From NCBI RefSeq assembly GCF_007992195.1, contig NZ_BJZU01000021.1, positions 52,341 through 116,340 of the forward strand: a stretch of DNA of 64,000 bases, in the 5' to 3' direction. This DNA comes from Methylobacterium oxalidis (GTDB taxonomy: Bacteria > Pseudomonadota > Alphaproteobacteria > Rhizobiales > Beijerinckiaceae). The notes beneath the pieces are model-generated. The model saw nothing but the letters and a program-made list of their open reading frames with translations, was not told where the DNA came from and ran no database searches. The position numbers and the translations under genes were made by a program. Of the stretch, positions 44,012 through 53,104 are shown piece by piece; position 1 is the first letter of the stretch, and each line of letters starts with the position of its first letter.

Positions 44012-45904
44012 ATGTCGGTGAACGCCCTCGGCACCGCGACGGCCGGCCTGCAGGCGATGCAGGCCGCCATCGGCCTCGTCTCGCAGAACGTCGCCAATGC
44101 CGGCACGGCGGGCTACGTCCGCCGCACCCTCACGCCGGTCTCGCAGGGGGCTGCCAACAACGGCGTCGCGGTGGGCACCGTGACGCGCACCTTCGACGAG
44201 GCGGCGCTCCGGCAGCTGCGCCTCGAGACCGCGGGCGCCGCCTATACGGGGACGCGGGCGGACGTCATCTCGCAGATCGACAAGCTCTACGGGACGCCGG
44301 GCTCCTCGACGGCGCTCGACGGCATCCTCAACACCTTCACGAAGGCGCTGCAGACGCTCGCGGCCAACACCAACTCCACGGCCGCGCGCACCACGGCGGT
44401 GCAGACCGCGTCCGCGCTGGCCGCCCAGATCGGCAGCATCGCCGACAGCGTGCAGGAGCTGCGCAGCGGCGTCGAGAGCCGGCTCGGCACCGAGACGCGG
44501 GACGCGAGCAACCTGCTCGCCTCGATCGCCGACCTCAACATCAAGGTCACCGGCACCGCCGACGACGCCACCCGCGCGGCCCTCCTCGACCAGCGCGACC
44601 AGCAGATCACGCAGCTCGCCAGCTACTTCGACGTGAAGACCGTGGCGCAGCGCGACGGCACCGTCAGCGTCATGACGAGCTCCGGCGTCACCCTCGTCGA
44701 CCGGGGGCTCTCCGCCACCCTCAGCTTCGACGGGCGCGGCACGCTCAACGCCAACACCGCCTACTCGACGGACCCGGCCAAGCGCGGCGTGGGCACGATC
44801 ACGGCGACGACGCCGGGCGGCGCGGTGATCGACCTCGGCGAGCCCGGAACGCTCCGCTCCGGGACCATCGCGGCCGAGTTCGAGCTGCGCGACACGATCC
44901 TGCCCCAGGCGCAGCGCCAGCTCGACGACCTCGCCGCCGGGCTCGCCCGCGCGCTCACCGACAAGCCGGTGACGGGCACGCTCACCACGGGGGCGGGCGG
45001 AGCGCGGGCGGACATCGACCTGTCCAACATCAAGCCCGGGAACGCGGTCACGGTGCCGGTGAAGGGGGCGGACGGCACGGTCCGCAACATCATCCTGATC
45101 GCCTCGAACAAGGCGACCGCGCAGGCCGACCCGAGCCTCACCGTCGATTCCTCCGGCATCGCGCAGACCTTCGACATCTCGGGCGGCCCGGCGACCTACG
45201 GGGCGAAGCTCCAGGAGGCCCTGGCCGCGGTCCAGACGCGCCTGACGGCGCAGGGCGGCACCGCGGTGCCCGACATCACCGCCTCGGCGGTGAGCGGCAG
45301 CACCGTGCGCTTCTCCAGCCCCGGCACCTGGAGCGTCGCCGGGGCGAGCGCCGGGATCACGATGCCGGCCTCGGCGAGCGACGTCGCGTCGGGCTTTCCC
45401 TACATCCCGCTCTTCACGGACGGGGCGGGCACCCTCGTCACCGGCTCGGTCGACAACGGCTCCCAGCTCACGGGGCTCGCGCAGCGCCTCACCCTGAATC
45501 CGGCGGTCGCCAACAACACCGCCACCCTCGTGGCGGCGAGCGCCACCAGCACCTCGCCCGACACGGTGCGCCCGCTCTTCCTCTACGACGCGCTGACGAG
45601 CACCAGGCAGACCTTCTCGGCGGCGAGCGGCATCGGCGGCATCGACGCGCCCCACAGCGCCAGCGTCGTCGGCTTCGCGCAGGACATCGTCGCGGCGCAG
45701 GGCGCGGCCTCGGTCAACGCCCAGAGCCTCAACGAGGGGCAGGGCGTGGCCCTCGCCACCGCGCAGGGACGCTACTCGGCGAGCGCGGGCGTCAACATCG
45801 ACGAGGAGATGTCGCGCCTGATCGAGCTGCAGACGGCCTACACCGCCAACGCCCGCGTGCTGACCGCCGCCCGCGACATGCTCGACACCCTCCTGCGGAT
45901 CTGA
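44012..45904 (+). CDS. flgK: Hook-filament junction protein FlgK (HAP1)
   Basis: GGGAGGTG precedes the ATG. The 630-residue product joins hook to filament. The N-terminus (LGTATAGLQAMQAAIGLVSQ, NVANAGTAGYVRR) and C-terminus (NIDEEMSRLIELQTAYTANA, RVLTAARDMLDTLLRI) are the diagnostic coiled-coil ends. The central region is longer and more variable, as usual in alphaproteobacteria. The gene follows flgE by 47 bp and is 8 bp ahead of flgL. Confidence 0.95.
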   Translation: MSVNALGTATAGLQAMQAAIGLVSQNVANAGTAGYVRRTLTPVSQGAANNGVAVGTVTRTFDEAALRQLRLETAGAAYTGTRADVISQIDKLYGTPGSSTALDGILNTFTKALQTLAANTNSTAARTTAVQTASALAAQIGSIADSVQELRSGVESRLGTETRDASNLLASIADLNIKVTGTADDATRAALLDQRDQQITQLASYFDVKTVAQRDGTVSVMTSSGVTLVDRGLSATLSFDGRGTLNANTAYSTDPAKRGVGTITATTPGGAVIDLGEPGTLRSGTIAAEFELRDTILPQAQRQLDDLAAGLARALTDKPVTGTLTTGAGGARADIDLSNIKPGNAVTVPVKGADGTVRNIILIASNKATAQADPSLTVDSSGIAQTFDISGGPATYGAKLQEALAAVQTRLTAQGGTAVPDITASAVSGSTVRFSSPGTWSVAGASAGITMPASASDVASGFPYIPLFTDGAGTLVTGSVDNGSQLTGLAQRLTLNPAVANNTATLVAASATSTSPDTVRPLFLYDALTSTRQTFSAASGIGGIDAPHSASVVGFAQDIVAAQGAASVNAQSLNEGQGVALATAQGRYSASAGVNIDEEMSRLIELQTAYTANARVLTAARDMLDTLLRI

Positions 45905-45912
45905 GGCGCGCC

Positions 45913-47724
45913 ATGACGACGATCTCCTCCTTCGCGGCCGGCAGCTACGTCACGCACCGCAACACCCAGAACATCCTCACCCTGAAGGACCAGCTCGACA
46001 CGCTCTCGACGCAGCTCTCGACGGGCCGGGCCTCGGAGACCTACGGCGGCCTCGGCTCCGGGCGCGTCACCAGCCTCAGCGCGCACGCCACGCTCTCCGC
46101 CCTCGAGGGCTACGACGCGGCGATCGCCAGCGCGAAGACGCGGGTGTCGCTGGCCAGCGCCAGCGTCAGCCAGTTCATCAAGCTTGCGACGACGCTCAGC
46201 ACCGGCCTGAGCAACAACATCCTGGGCAGCGCCAGCGCGACCACGAACGCGCAGCTCGCCCGCACCACCCTCGACGAGGCCCTCGACACGCTGAACCAGC
46301 AATCGGCCGGGCAGTACCTGTTCGGCGGCCGCATCACCGACCAGCCGCCCGTCCTCTCGAGCGACACCATCCTGAAGGGCGATGCCTCCAAGGGGCTCGC
46401 CGGCCTCACCACCCTGGTGCTGGAGCAGAAGGCCGCCGATCTCGGCGCGCCGGCCAAGACCGGCCGCCTCGCCCTGACGCCGGCCACGGCGCCCGGCACG
46501 ACGCTCAACCTCTCCGAGGACCCCAACGACACGACCGGCCAGAGCCGCGCCAATTTCGGCTTCCGCCTCGCCCAGGCGCCCGCGACGACGGGCAGCGGCA
46601 TCACGGTGACGGCGACCTCGACCGCTCAAGCCACGACCGCCGCCCTGAGCCGCGTGCCGCAGGTGGGCGAGAGCTTCCGCGTCGTCGTGAACCTCCCCGA
46701 CGGCAGCCAGAAGACCCTCGACCTGACGGTGCGCAACCCCGTCCCGCCGGGCTCCACGGACAGCTTCCCTCTCTACCCGGACCTCGCCTCGGCGAATGCC
46801 GGCCTCAACGGGCTCGGCGGCGAGGTCGCGAGCTTCCAGAGCGCGGCGAGCCCCGCCATCACGGCGACGTTCAGCAGCGGCCAGCCCGCGGCCTTCAACA
46901 TCGGGGTGACCGCGCAGCCGAACCCCGGCGACACGCTCACCGTCAGCCTGAAGCTGCACGACGGCACCACGACGACGGTGAAGCTCACCGCCAAGGCGCC
47001 TCCCGCCACCGGCGGGGCGGGCGAGTTCGTGATCGGCGCCGACACGGCGGCGACCGCGCAGAACCTCGGGAACTCCCTCAAGACCGCCCTGCAGAACGCC
47101 GCCGCCGGGCCGCTCTCGGCGAGCTCGACCACCCGGGCCTCGAAGGACTTCTTCGCGGGCTCGCCCGTGGCCGGGTTCGAGCCGCGGCGGATCACCACCG
47201 ACGCGGCGGGCAACCCCGTCTTCGGGCAGGTGCCGCAGAACAAGACCGTGATCTGGTACCAGGGCGAGGATTCGGGCACGGCGGCCCGCGACACCGCCAC
47301 GGTCCGCATCGGCACGGACCGCGACCTCGCCGTGGGCGGCCGCGCCAACGAGCCGGCCTTCCAGGAGGCACTCGCCGGCATGGCGGCGATCGCCGTCGAG
47401 ATCCTGGCCGACCCGGCCGGAGCCGTCACGAACGACCGCTTCGCGGCGCTCGCCGACCGCACCGCCTCGATCCTCACCAACGCCAAGACCTCGCCGGGCC
47501 TGCCCGAGATCGCGAGCGACTACAGCCTCGCCTCGGCCGCGCTCTCCAGCGCCGAGGACAACAACCGCACGACCCGGGCGACGCTGCAGGACAGCCTCGA
47601 CGGGATCGAGACCGCGCCGCTCGAAGACGTGGCGGCCAAGCTTCTGGCCGTGCAGAACCGGCTGCAGGCGAGCTACCAGGTCACGTCGATGCTCTCCAAG
47701 CTCTCGCTCGTGAACTATCTCTGA
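45913..47724 (+). CDS. flgL: Hook-associated protein FlgL (HAP3)
   Basis: The 603-residue product has flagellin-like ends: N-terminal NILTLKDQLDTLSTQLSTGR and C-terminal LQNRLQASYQVTSMLSKLSL. The QQSAGQYLFGGRITDQPPV segment is typical of FlgL. It is about twice the enterobacterial length (~317) because of a large central insert, which is common in Methylobacterium-type FlgL. It lies 8 bp after flgK, so it is co-transcribed, and forms the second junction ring under the filament. Confidence 0.9.
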   Translation: MTTISSFAAGSYVTHRNTQNILTLKDQLDTLSTQLSTGRASETYGGLGSGRVTSLSAHATLSALEGYDAAIASAKTRVSLASASVSQFIKLATTLSTGLSNNILGSASATTNAQLARTTLDEALDTLNQQSAGQYLFGGRITDQPPVLSSDTILKGDASKGLAGLTTLVLEQKAADLGAPAKTGRLALTPATAPGTTLNLSEDPNDTTGQSRANFGFRLAQAPATTGSGITVTATSTAQATTAALSRVPQVGESFRVVVNLPDGSQKTLDLTVRNPVPPGSTDSFPLYPDLASANAGLNGLGGEVASFQSAASPAITATFSSGQPAAFNIGVTAQPNPGDTLTVSLKLHDGTTTTVKLTAKAPPATGGAGEFVIGADTAATAQNLGNSLKTALQNAAAGPLSASSTTRASKDFFAGSPVAGFEPRRITTDAAGNPVFGQVPQNKTVIWYQGEDSGTAARDTATVRIGTDRDLAVGGRANEPAFQEALAGMAAIAVEILADPAGAVTNDRFAALADRTASILTNAKTSPGLPEIASDYSLASAALSSAEDNNRTTRATLQDSLDGIETAPLEDVAAKLLAVQNRLQASYQVTSMLSKLSLVNYL

Positions 47725-47897
47725 TCCGATCAATCCAGTCCGCTGCCGCACGGAGCCGTGACGGGCCGCGAACTTCGGCCGATCTTGCGGCGAGACCCCT
47801 AGGCGGGTGCCGCGACCATATTGTCGCCGCCTTGAGGGCGTCAGCAGACATTTCGCGCGTGGGAAAGGGCGTCGCGAGATGGGAACGGGAGGACGTG

Positions 47898-48161
47898 ATG
47901 GAACAGCTGGCTCAGCCGGTTCGGGCTCTGCGCCACTTCGCCGCCGAGGCGCGGGCCGGGGCGATCCTCGAGGCCGAGGCCGTGGTCGACGCCTACGTCT
48001 CGGACTTCCACCAGGTCGGCGACAAGGTCATCGCCCTCGACATCCTGCTGCGCGATCTCGCCCGCCTGCGGCTGCGCGCCCCCGAGCTCGACGCCTTCCT
48101 CGACGCGGTCGAGGGACACATCGACGATCTTCACCGCGAGCTCGCCCGCCGCCTCTCTTGA
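47898..48161 (+). CDS. Small helical protein after flgL
   Basis: GGGAGGAC precedes the ATG at 47898. The 87-residue product is almost entirely helical (RHFAAEARAGAILEAEAVVD, VIALDILLRDLARLRLRAPE, LDAFLDAVEGHIDDLHRELA), without Cys or membrane segment. It could be a coiled-coil partner or chaperone, but no family is recognised. Its place inside the flagellar region is the only hint of function. Confidence 0.5.
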   Translation: MEQLAQPVRALRHFAAEARAGAILEAEAVVDAYVSDFHQVGDKVIALDILLRDLARLRLRAPELDAFLDAVEGHIDDLHRELARRLS

Positions 48162-48211
48162 ATCGCCATGCCCGTCCGGGCGACATGGACCGTGCCGGAG
48201 GTCAGCGCAGC

Positions 48212-48529
48212 ATGGTGAGTCGTCTCGGAGCCCTGGTCCTCGCGGCCGGCCTCGCCGCCGGGCCCGCCCTCGCCAGGGAGCCGGCCCGCGCGCCCGCGGC
48301 GGACGCGCTGGCGCCCTGCCCGGAGCAGGGGCCGGGCTTCGTGCGCGCCCGGGGCGCCCGCACCTGCTTCCGCCTGTCGGGCCGCGTCGGCGCCGGCATC
48401 GACCTGCGCGCCGGCTCCGGGACCCGCTCGGCCCCCTCGGCCGCGGGCCGCTTCGCGATCGACACCCGCACGGACTCGGATTACGGCCCGGTCCGCGCCT
48501 TCGTGCGCATGGGTCACGGCCGGCCCTGA
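48212..48529 (+). CDS. Truncated Porin_2-like secreted protein
   Basis: GGAGGTC 7 nt before the ATG at 48212 supports this start; MDRAG at 48185 is an alternative. The 105-residue product has a signal peptide (LGALVLAAGLAAGPALA). Its mature start corresponds to the N-terminus of alphaproteobacterial Porin_2 proteins (CPEQGPGFVRARGARTCFRL, SGRVGAGIDL) and it ends after DTRTDSDYGPVRAFVRMGHG, about the third or fourth beta-strand. Full porins have ~400-500 residues. Either a decayed porin or a retained short derivative; the normal stop and good ribosome site leave both open. Confidence 0.55.
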   Translation: MVSRLGALVLAAGLAAGPALAREPARAPAADALAPCPEQGPGFVRARGARTCFRLSGRVGAGIDLRAGSGTRSAPSAAGRFAIDTRTDSDYGPVRAFVRMGHGRP

Positions 48530-48566
48530 TCGCCGGCCCTGACGGCCGCGCCGGCCCTCTGCGCCC

Positions 48567-49049
48567 TCACAGGCTGCGCGAGAGCACCAGCGGCCCGCTG
48601 CGGGTGCCGCGCCCGTAAGGGGAGGGCGCGACCGAGGGGGCGCCGTAGACGCTCGGGGCGCGGCTGCGCCCGATCTCGTCGGCGAGCGACTTGATCAGCC
48701 CCTCCGACACCGTCTTGGCGGTGGCCAGCACCGTCTGGTTGGCCTCGACGGCCTGCGCGAAGCGGCGGTGGCCGGCCTTCAGCGTCTCGACGCCCTGCGG
48801 CGCGAAGCGCGCGAGCGCCACGGCGTTGAGCTTGGCCGTCTCCAGCCCCTGGAAGTAGGAGGCCGCGAGCGCGGTCTTGCGCTGCGTGAGGTCGAGCCCC
48901 TGGCGGAGCCGGCCCTCGCGGACATGGGCGCTCTCCTCGCCGAGCACCGTCTCCAGGGCCTGCATGAGGCCCATCACCTCGGCGACGAGGGCCTCGGCCC
49001 CGGCGCGGTCCGCGATGCGGACGGGGGCGGAGGCACGGTCAGGCGCCAC
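48567..49049 (-). CDS. FlgN-like flagellar export chaperone
   Basis: The 160-residue, mostly helical product (AEALVAEVMGLMQALETVLG, LTQRKTALAASYFQGLETAK, FAQAVEANQTVLATAKTVSE) has a Ser/Pro/Arg-rich tail, the pattern of the FlgN/FlbY-like proteins next to the FlgJ-like rod protein in alphaproteobacteria. FlgN chaperones FlgK and FlgL, both encoded just upstream on the other strand. Its start overlaps the rod-binding gene by 11 bp, so the two are translationally coupled. Confidence 0.65.
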   Translation of the reverse strand: MAPDRASAPVRIADRAGAEALVAEVMGLMQALETVLGEESAHVREGRLRQGLDLTQRKTALAASYFQGLETAKLNAVALARFAPQGVETLKAGHRRFAQAVEANQTVLATAKTVSEGLIKSLADEIGRSRAPSVYGAPSVAPSPYGRGTRSGPLVLSRSL

Positions 49050-49404
49050 GGCCGCCCTCCTGCAGGCGCATCATCTCCCGGTAGACCTGGTCGGCGATGC
49101 CGACGCCGCCGGACTTCACGACCTGGGTGGCGTACTCCTTGGTCAGCATCGAGCGGTAGACGCCGCCGCCGGTGCCGTTCTCGCCGAGCGGCCCGTCCGT
49201 GCCCTCCGACTGCGTGAGCCGGTCGAGGGACTGCTCCAGGAACATCGATTCGAACTCGGTGGCCGTCTTGCGGGCCTTGGCCTTGGCGGCCTCGGAGACG
49301 GGGGCGGCCGCGTCCGGCTTGGCGGCGTTGGCGGCGACCGAGCCGGCGATGGCCTTGCCGACGCCGATGGCCGCCGAGGCGGCGAAGGTTGCGAGCGGGA
49401 GCAT
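49039..49404 (-). CDS. FlgJ-like rod-binding protein (no muramidase domain)
   Basis: The 121-residue product contains the rod-binding domain of FlgJ (ARKTATEFESMFLEQSLDRL, GGGVYRSMLTKEYATQVVKS, VGIADQVYREMMRLQE). The peptidoglycan hydrolase half of enterobacterial FlgJ is absent, as in most alphaproteobacteria, so a separate muramidase must open the wall. Downstream of flgI and overlapping the FlgN-like gene, it forms part of an flgI-flgJ-flgN operon. Confidence 0.85.
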   Translation of the reverse strand: MLPLATFAASAAIGVGKAIAGSVAANAAKPDAAAPVSEAAKAKARKTATEFESMFLEQSLDRLTQSEGTDGPLGENGTGGGVYRSMLTKEYATQVVKSGGVGIADQVYREMMRLQEGGRGA

Positions 49405-49443
49405 CGTTTCACCTCGCTGGGGTCAGGGGGCAGGGACTGCGCA

Positions 49444-50559
49444 TCACATCAGGTCGATGTCGGCCTGGAGGGCGCCCGCGGCCTTGATGGCCTGCAGGAT
49501 CGAGATGAGGTCGCGGGGGCCGACGCCGAGCGCGTTCAGGCCGTCCACGAGCTCGCGCAGGGTCACGCCCTCCTTCACGAGGGCGAGCTTGTTGCCGTCG
49601 CCGGTGTCGACCTTCACGGCGCTGCGGGGCACCACCACGGTCTCGCCGTTCGAGAGCGGGTTCGGCTGGCTCACCTGCGGCTGCTCGGTGATCGTGACGG
49701 TGAGGTTGCCCTGCGCGATGGCGACCGTGGAGACGCGCACGTCGCGGCCCATCACGATGATGCCGGAGCGCTCGTCGACGATCACCTTGGCGGTCTGATC
49801 CGGCTCCACCTTGAGCTGCTCCACCTCTGTGACGAGGCGGATCATGTTGCCCTGGTAGCGCGGGGGGATCTGGATGGTGACGGTGGCGGGGTCGGTGGGC
49901 TCGGCCGTGTCCGCGCCCATGAAGTCGTTGATCGCCGCCGCGATCCGCTTCGAGGTGGTGAAGTCGGGGTTGCGCAGCGACAGGCGCAGCGAGCGCGCGT
50001 CGGTGAGCCGGAAGGCGATCTCGCGCTCGATGTTGGCGCCGTTCGCGATGCGGCCGTTCGTCGGCACGCCGCGGGTGATCTTGGCGGCCTCGCCCTCGGC
50101 CGCGAAGCCGGCGATCGCCACCGACCCCTGCGCCAGGGCATAGACCTCGCCGTCCGCGCCGAGGAGCGGCGTCACGAGGAGCGTGCCGCCCTGCAGCGAC
50201 TTGGCGTCGCCGAGGGAGGACACCGTGACGTCGATGCGGGTGCCCTGCGCGGCGAAGGGCGGCAGGCTCGCCGTCACCATCACGGCCGCGAGGTTCTGCG
50301 TGCGCATCGTGGCGCCGCGGGTGTTCACGCCGAGGCGCTCCAGCATGGCCTGGAGGGACTGCTTGGTGAACGGGATGTTGTTGAGGGTGTCGCCGGTGCC
50401 GTTGAGGCCGACGACGATGCCGTAGCCGACGAGCTGGTTCTGCCGCACCCCCTCGATCGAGGCGAGGTCCTTGACCCGCGACAGGGCGAGCGCCGGCCCC
50501 GTCCAGGCGAGGAGGGCGGCGAGCGCCAGGAGCCAGATCGTGCGGATGGCGAGGGTCAT
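49444..50559 (-). CDS. flgI: Flagellar P-ring protein FlgI
   Basis: The 371-residue periplasmic protein forms the bushing around the rod in the peptidoglycan. Signal peptide LLALAALLAWTGPALA, then the conserved RVKDLASIEGVRQNQLVGYG, VVGLNGTGD, MRTQNLAAVMVTASLPPFAA and C-terminal VTLRELVDGLNALGVGPRDL, ISILQAIKAAGALQADI. Length and both ends are standard. It is divergent from fliX, an arrangement also known from Caulobacter. Confidence 0.95.
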   Translation of the reverse strand: MTLAIRTIWLLALAALLAWTGPALALSRVKDLASIEGVRQNQLVGYGIVVGLNGTGDTLNNIPFTKQSLQAMLERLGVNTRGATMRTQNLAAVMVTASLPPFAAQGTRIDVTVSSLGDAKSLQGGTLLVTPLLGADGEVYALAQGSVAIAGFAAEGEAAKITRGVPTNGRIANGANIEREIAFRLTDARSLRLSLRNPDFTTSKRIAAAINDFMGADTAEPTDPATVTIQIPPRYQGNMIRLVTEVEQLKVEPDQTAKVIVDERSGIIVMGRDVRVSTVAIAQGNLTVTITEQPQVSQPNPLSNGETVVVPRSAVKVDTGDGNKLALVKEGVTLRELVDGLNALGVGPRDLISILQAIKAAGALQADIDLM

Positions 50560-50736
50560 CGGTCCAGGGTCATGCCGGCATCGCGGAGACGGTCGGGTTC
50601 GGATCTGCCAGGATCGTGCCAGCGGAGGCTGAACGCTAAGTCACTGGGATCGCTCGATTTCGCCGGAAGCGGGCCGCGCCGCGGGGCCGTTCGGGGGCCG
50701 GCCCGTCCTGCCGACCCGGCAGGTTCTGCCGGGCCG

Positions 50737-50755
50737 TTTACCGCCGGTTAACCAT
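50737..50755 (+). promoter_or_regulatory. CtrA-type box between flgI and fliX
   Basis: TTTA-CCGCCGG-TTAACCAT matches the CtrA consensus TTAA-N7-TTAA with one mismatch and includes the TTAACCAT extension often seen in alphaproteobacterial sites. It ends 66 bp before fliX. CtrA controls early flagellar genes in Caulobacter and motility in many relatives. Confidence 0.6.
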
Positions 50756-50821
50756 CCCCGCCGGACTGTCCCCTCTCGGGCGCCCGCGGGGCGCCCGCCG
50801 AACCCGGATGCACCAGCGACC

Positions 50822-51247
50822 ATGCGCGTCGACACCCGCCTCGCCGCCCAGGGAACGGCCTCCGTGTCCGCCGGCCGGCGGGCCGAGGGCGGCCGCGCCT
50901 TCTCGCTGGGCTCGACCGAATCCGGCGCGGCGGCCCACGCCCCGGCCGCCGCGGCGACGCTCGCCGGGCTCGACGCGGTGCTGATGCTCCAGAACGGCGA
51001 GGAGACGCCCCGGGAGCGACGCCGCCGCTCCGCGCGGCGCGGCTTCGACCTCCTCGACGGGCTCGACCGGCTCAAGGCCGCGATCCTGACCGGCCGCGTG
51101 CCGGCGCACGAATTGCAGGCCGTGGCGCGGCGGCTGTCCGAGCGGGCGGGCACGAGCGGCGACCCGCGCCTCGACGGGCTGATGGCCGAGATCGAGCTGC
51201 GGGCGGCCGTCGAGCTCGCCAAGCTGGAGGCATCGCGAGGCGGTTGA
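50822..51247 (+). CDS. fliX: FliX-like flagellar assembly regulator
   Basis: The 141-residue protein is of the alphaproteobacterial FliX family, which in Caulobacter couples completion of the basal body to the activity of FlbD. The family core is AGLDAVLMLQNGEETPRERR and RGFDLLDGLDRLKAAILTGR, followed by the helical end MAEIELRAAVELAKLEAS. Divergent from flgI behind a CtrA-type box. No flbD-like gene is in the window. Confidence 0.8.
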   Translation: MRVDTRLAAQGTASVSAGRRAEGGRAFSLGSTESGAAAHAPAAAATLAGLDAVLMLQNGEETPRERRRRSARRGFDLLDGLDRLKAAILTGRVPAHELQAVARRLSERAGTSGDPRLDGLMAEIELRAAVELAKLEASRGG

Positions 51248-51486
51248 TCGCCGAACCGGAGTTTCGCGGCCTCTCGACAAGGTGAGGGACGATCTGGAGC
51301 CGGCGAAGATTGATCACGCGGTCCCGAGGGGCCTTGCCACCGTGACGTGTTTGCCGCATCCGGCGCGGCATCCACGCCCTTCACGGGTCCGGAAGGGCGA
51401 CATGCGTTGTAGAGGCCGGAGACCTCGACTATACGGCTCGAAAAATATCGTTGCGGACCGACTTTACGGGAAGTGTGAGGGCGACG

Positions 51487-51906
51487 ATGGCGAAGGTGAC
51501 GCTCGAGGACGGCTACGTTCCGACCGACGACGAGCCCTTCATGAACGAACGGCAGCGCGAGTACTTCAGGCGCAAGCTGCTCGGCTGGAAGAACGACATC
51601 CTGCGCGAGGCGCAGGATACCCTGGTCGCGCTCCAGAGCGAGAACGAGAACCACCCCGATCTCGCCGACCGCGCCTCCTCGGAGACCGACCGCGCCATCG
51701 AGCTGCGCGCCCGCGACCGGCAGCGCAAGCTCACCGGCAAGATCGACGCGGCGCTGGCCCGGCTGGAGGACGGCTCCTACGGCTACTGCGAGGAGACGGG
51801 CGAGCCCATCTCGCTCAAGCGCCTCGACGCGCGGCCCATCGCGACCCTCTCGCTGGAGGCGCAGGAGCGCCACGAGCGGCGCGAGCGGGTCTACCGCGAC
51901 GACTGA
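51487..51906 (+). CDS. dksA: DksA-type RNA polymerase regulator lacking the full zinc finger
   Basis: The 139-residue product binds the RNA polymerase secondary channel and works with ppGpp. The coiled-coil arms (RQREYFRRKLLGWKNDILRE, ETDRAIELRARDRQRKLTGK) and the acidic tip DLADRAS (DxA motif) are conserved. The zinc-finger region reads GYCEETGEPISLKRLDARPI, then LSLEAQERH: only one of the four usual Cys remains, as in other Cys-poor DksA proteins. Activity without zinc is therefore likely. The gene lies between fliX and flgH, as is usual in this group. Confidence 0.9.
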   Translation: MAKVTLEDGYVPTDDEPFMNERQREYFRRKLLGWKNDILREAQDTLVALQSENENHPDLADRASSETDRAIELRARDRQRKLTGKIDAALARLEDGSYGYCEETGEPISLKRLDARPIATLSLEAQERHERRERVYRDD

Positions 51907-52111
51907 GCGGTAGCGTACGGACGCCTCCGGGCGGCCTCGGGCCACCGCGCCGCAACATGCTTCGTGGCGCGACGGTCGAGTACAGCCGGGTTCCGATCCC
52001 GGTTGCAGTGCAAATCAGCTTCGCCGTGGCAAGGTCGCATAAATAGAGCGCAGGAACTTTGCCGACGCCGGTCCATTCTCGACGCAGAAACCTCGACTGA
52101 GGGTTGCCGAA

Positions 52112-52288
52112 ATGGACAACAATCTTCTGATCATCGTGCTCGCCGTGGCGACGCTCGCGCTCGTCATCGGCTTCGCGCTCTGGCAGCGCGCCCGCGTGGC
52201 GAACGCCAAGAAAGATCCCCGCCGCTCCTCCTTCACCGAGCAGCACGGCGGCGCGCCCCGCCCGAACCGGCCCGGCACGGAGCACTGA
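52112..52288 (+). CDS. Small single-helix membrane protein
   Basis: The 58-residue product has an N-terminal membrane helix (NLLIIVLAVATLALVIGFAL) and a cytoplasmic basic tail (WQRARVANAKKDPRRSSF). GAGGG lies about 8 nt before the ATG. Function unknown. Its stop is followed directly by a perfect 12-bp hairpin shared with the convergent flgH. Confidence 0.6.
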   Translation: MDNNLLIIVLAVATLALVIGFALWQRARVANAKKDPRRSSFTEQHGGAPRPNRPGTEH

Positions 52289-52292
52289 GAAC

Positions 52293-52321
52293 CCGGCGAC
52301 GGCGCCTCCCGCCGTCGCCGG
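52293..52321. terminator. Strong bidirectional hairpin between convergent genes
   Basis: A perfect 12-bp stem CCGGCGACGGCG / CGCCGTCGCCGG with loop CCTCC lies exactly between the stops at 52288 (plus) and 52328 (minus). No long U-run, but position and stability suit termination on both strands. Confidence 0.7.
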
Positions 52322-52327
52322 CCGCGC

Positions 52328-53083
52328 TCAGAAGGGCAGCAGGATGTCGACGATCTGCTGGCCGTAGCGCGGCTGCTGCACGTCCGAGATCTGGCCGCGC
52401 CCGCCGTAGGCGATGCGGGCCTGTGCGATCTTGGCCGAGTCGATCGTGTTGTCCGACTCGATGTCCTCCGGCCGGACCACGCCCGCGACGATGAGCTCGC
52501 GGACCTCGAAGTTGACGCGGATCTCCTGCTTGCCCTCGACCACGAGGTTGCCGTTCGGCAGCACCTGCGTGACGATCGCCGCGATGTTCGTGGTCACCTG
52601 CTCGGCCCGCTGCACGGAGCCGGCGCCGTCGCTGGCGCTCTGGGAGGTGGCGTTGATGAGCTTGTCGGCGGCGATCCCCGCGGTCTTGGCGTCGGTCTCC
52701 AGGCCGAAGGCGTTCGGCAGGCCGAAGCCCTCGGTGTTCGAGCGCGAGCGCTTGGTCTCGTTGTTCAGGTTCGCCTTGTCGGTGACGTTGACCTTCACCG
52801 TCACGAGGTCGCCGATCCGGGCGGCGCGCTGGTCCTTGAAGAAGGCCCGCGACCCCGTGCGCCAGAGCGAGTTCGGCGCGTAGGAGACGGGCTGCACCTC
52901 CGGCATCGGCAGGCGAACCGGCTTGTATCCGGCCTGGGCGGTCGGATCCTCGATCGCCGACAGGGCCGGCCGCTCGCCGACCTGGGAGAGCCGGTCGACG
53001 GTGTTGCAGGCGCCGAGGCCGGCGGCGAGGGCTGCCAGGGCGGCGGCGGCGAGGGGGCGGGAGAGGTTTTTCATCGGACGCAT
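52328..53083 (-). CDS. flgH: Flagellar L-ring lipoprotein FlgH
   Basis: About 251 residues from ATG 53083; a GTG one codon upstream and an ATG at 53074 are alternatives. The lipobox is AALAAGLGAC-N. The conserved body includes SLWRTGSRAFFKDQRAARIG, DLVTVKVNVTDKANLNNETK, NLVVEGKQEIRVNFEVREL and GVVRPEDIESDNTIDSAKIA. It forms the outer-membrane ring around the rod. Last gene of the flgF-flgG-flgA-flgH operon, 21 bp after flgA. Confidence 0.95.
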   Translation of the reverse strand: MRPMKNLSRPLAAAALAALAAGLGACNTVDRLSQVGERPALSAIEDPTAQAGYKPVRLPMPEVQPVSYAPNSLWRTGSRAFFKDQRAARIGDLVTVKVNVTDKANLNNETKRSRSNTEGFGLPNAFGLETDAKTAGIAADKLINATSQSASDGAGSVQRAEQVTTNIAAIVTQVLPNGNLVVEGKQEIRVNFEVRELIVAGVVRPEDIESDNTIDSAKIAQARIAYGGRGQISDVQQPRYGQQIVDILLPF

Positions 53084-53104
53084 CACTCGTCTGCAGTTTC
53101 GCGC

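Noticed and set aside
43892..47751. Long minus-strand frames opposite flgK and flgL
   Set aside because: Arg/Gly/Val-rich shadow translations; the sense genes have clear family ends.
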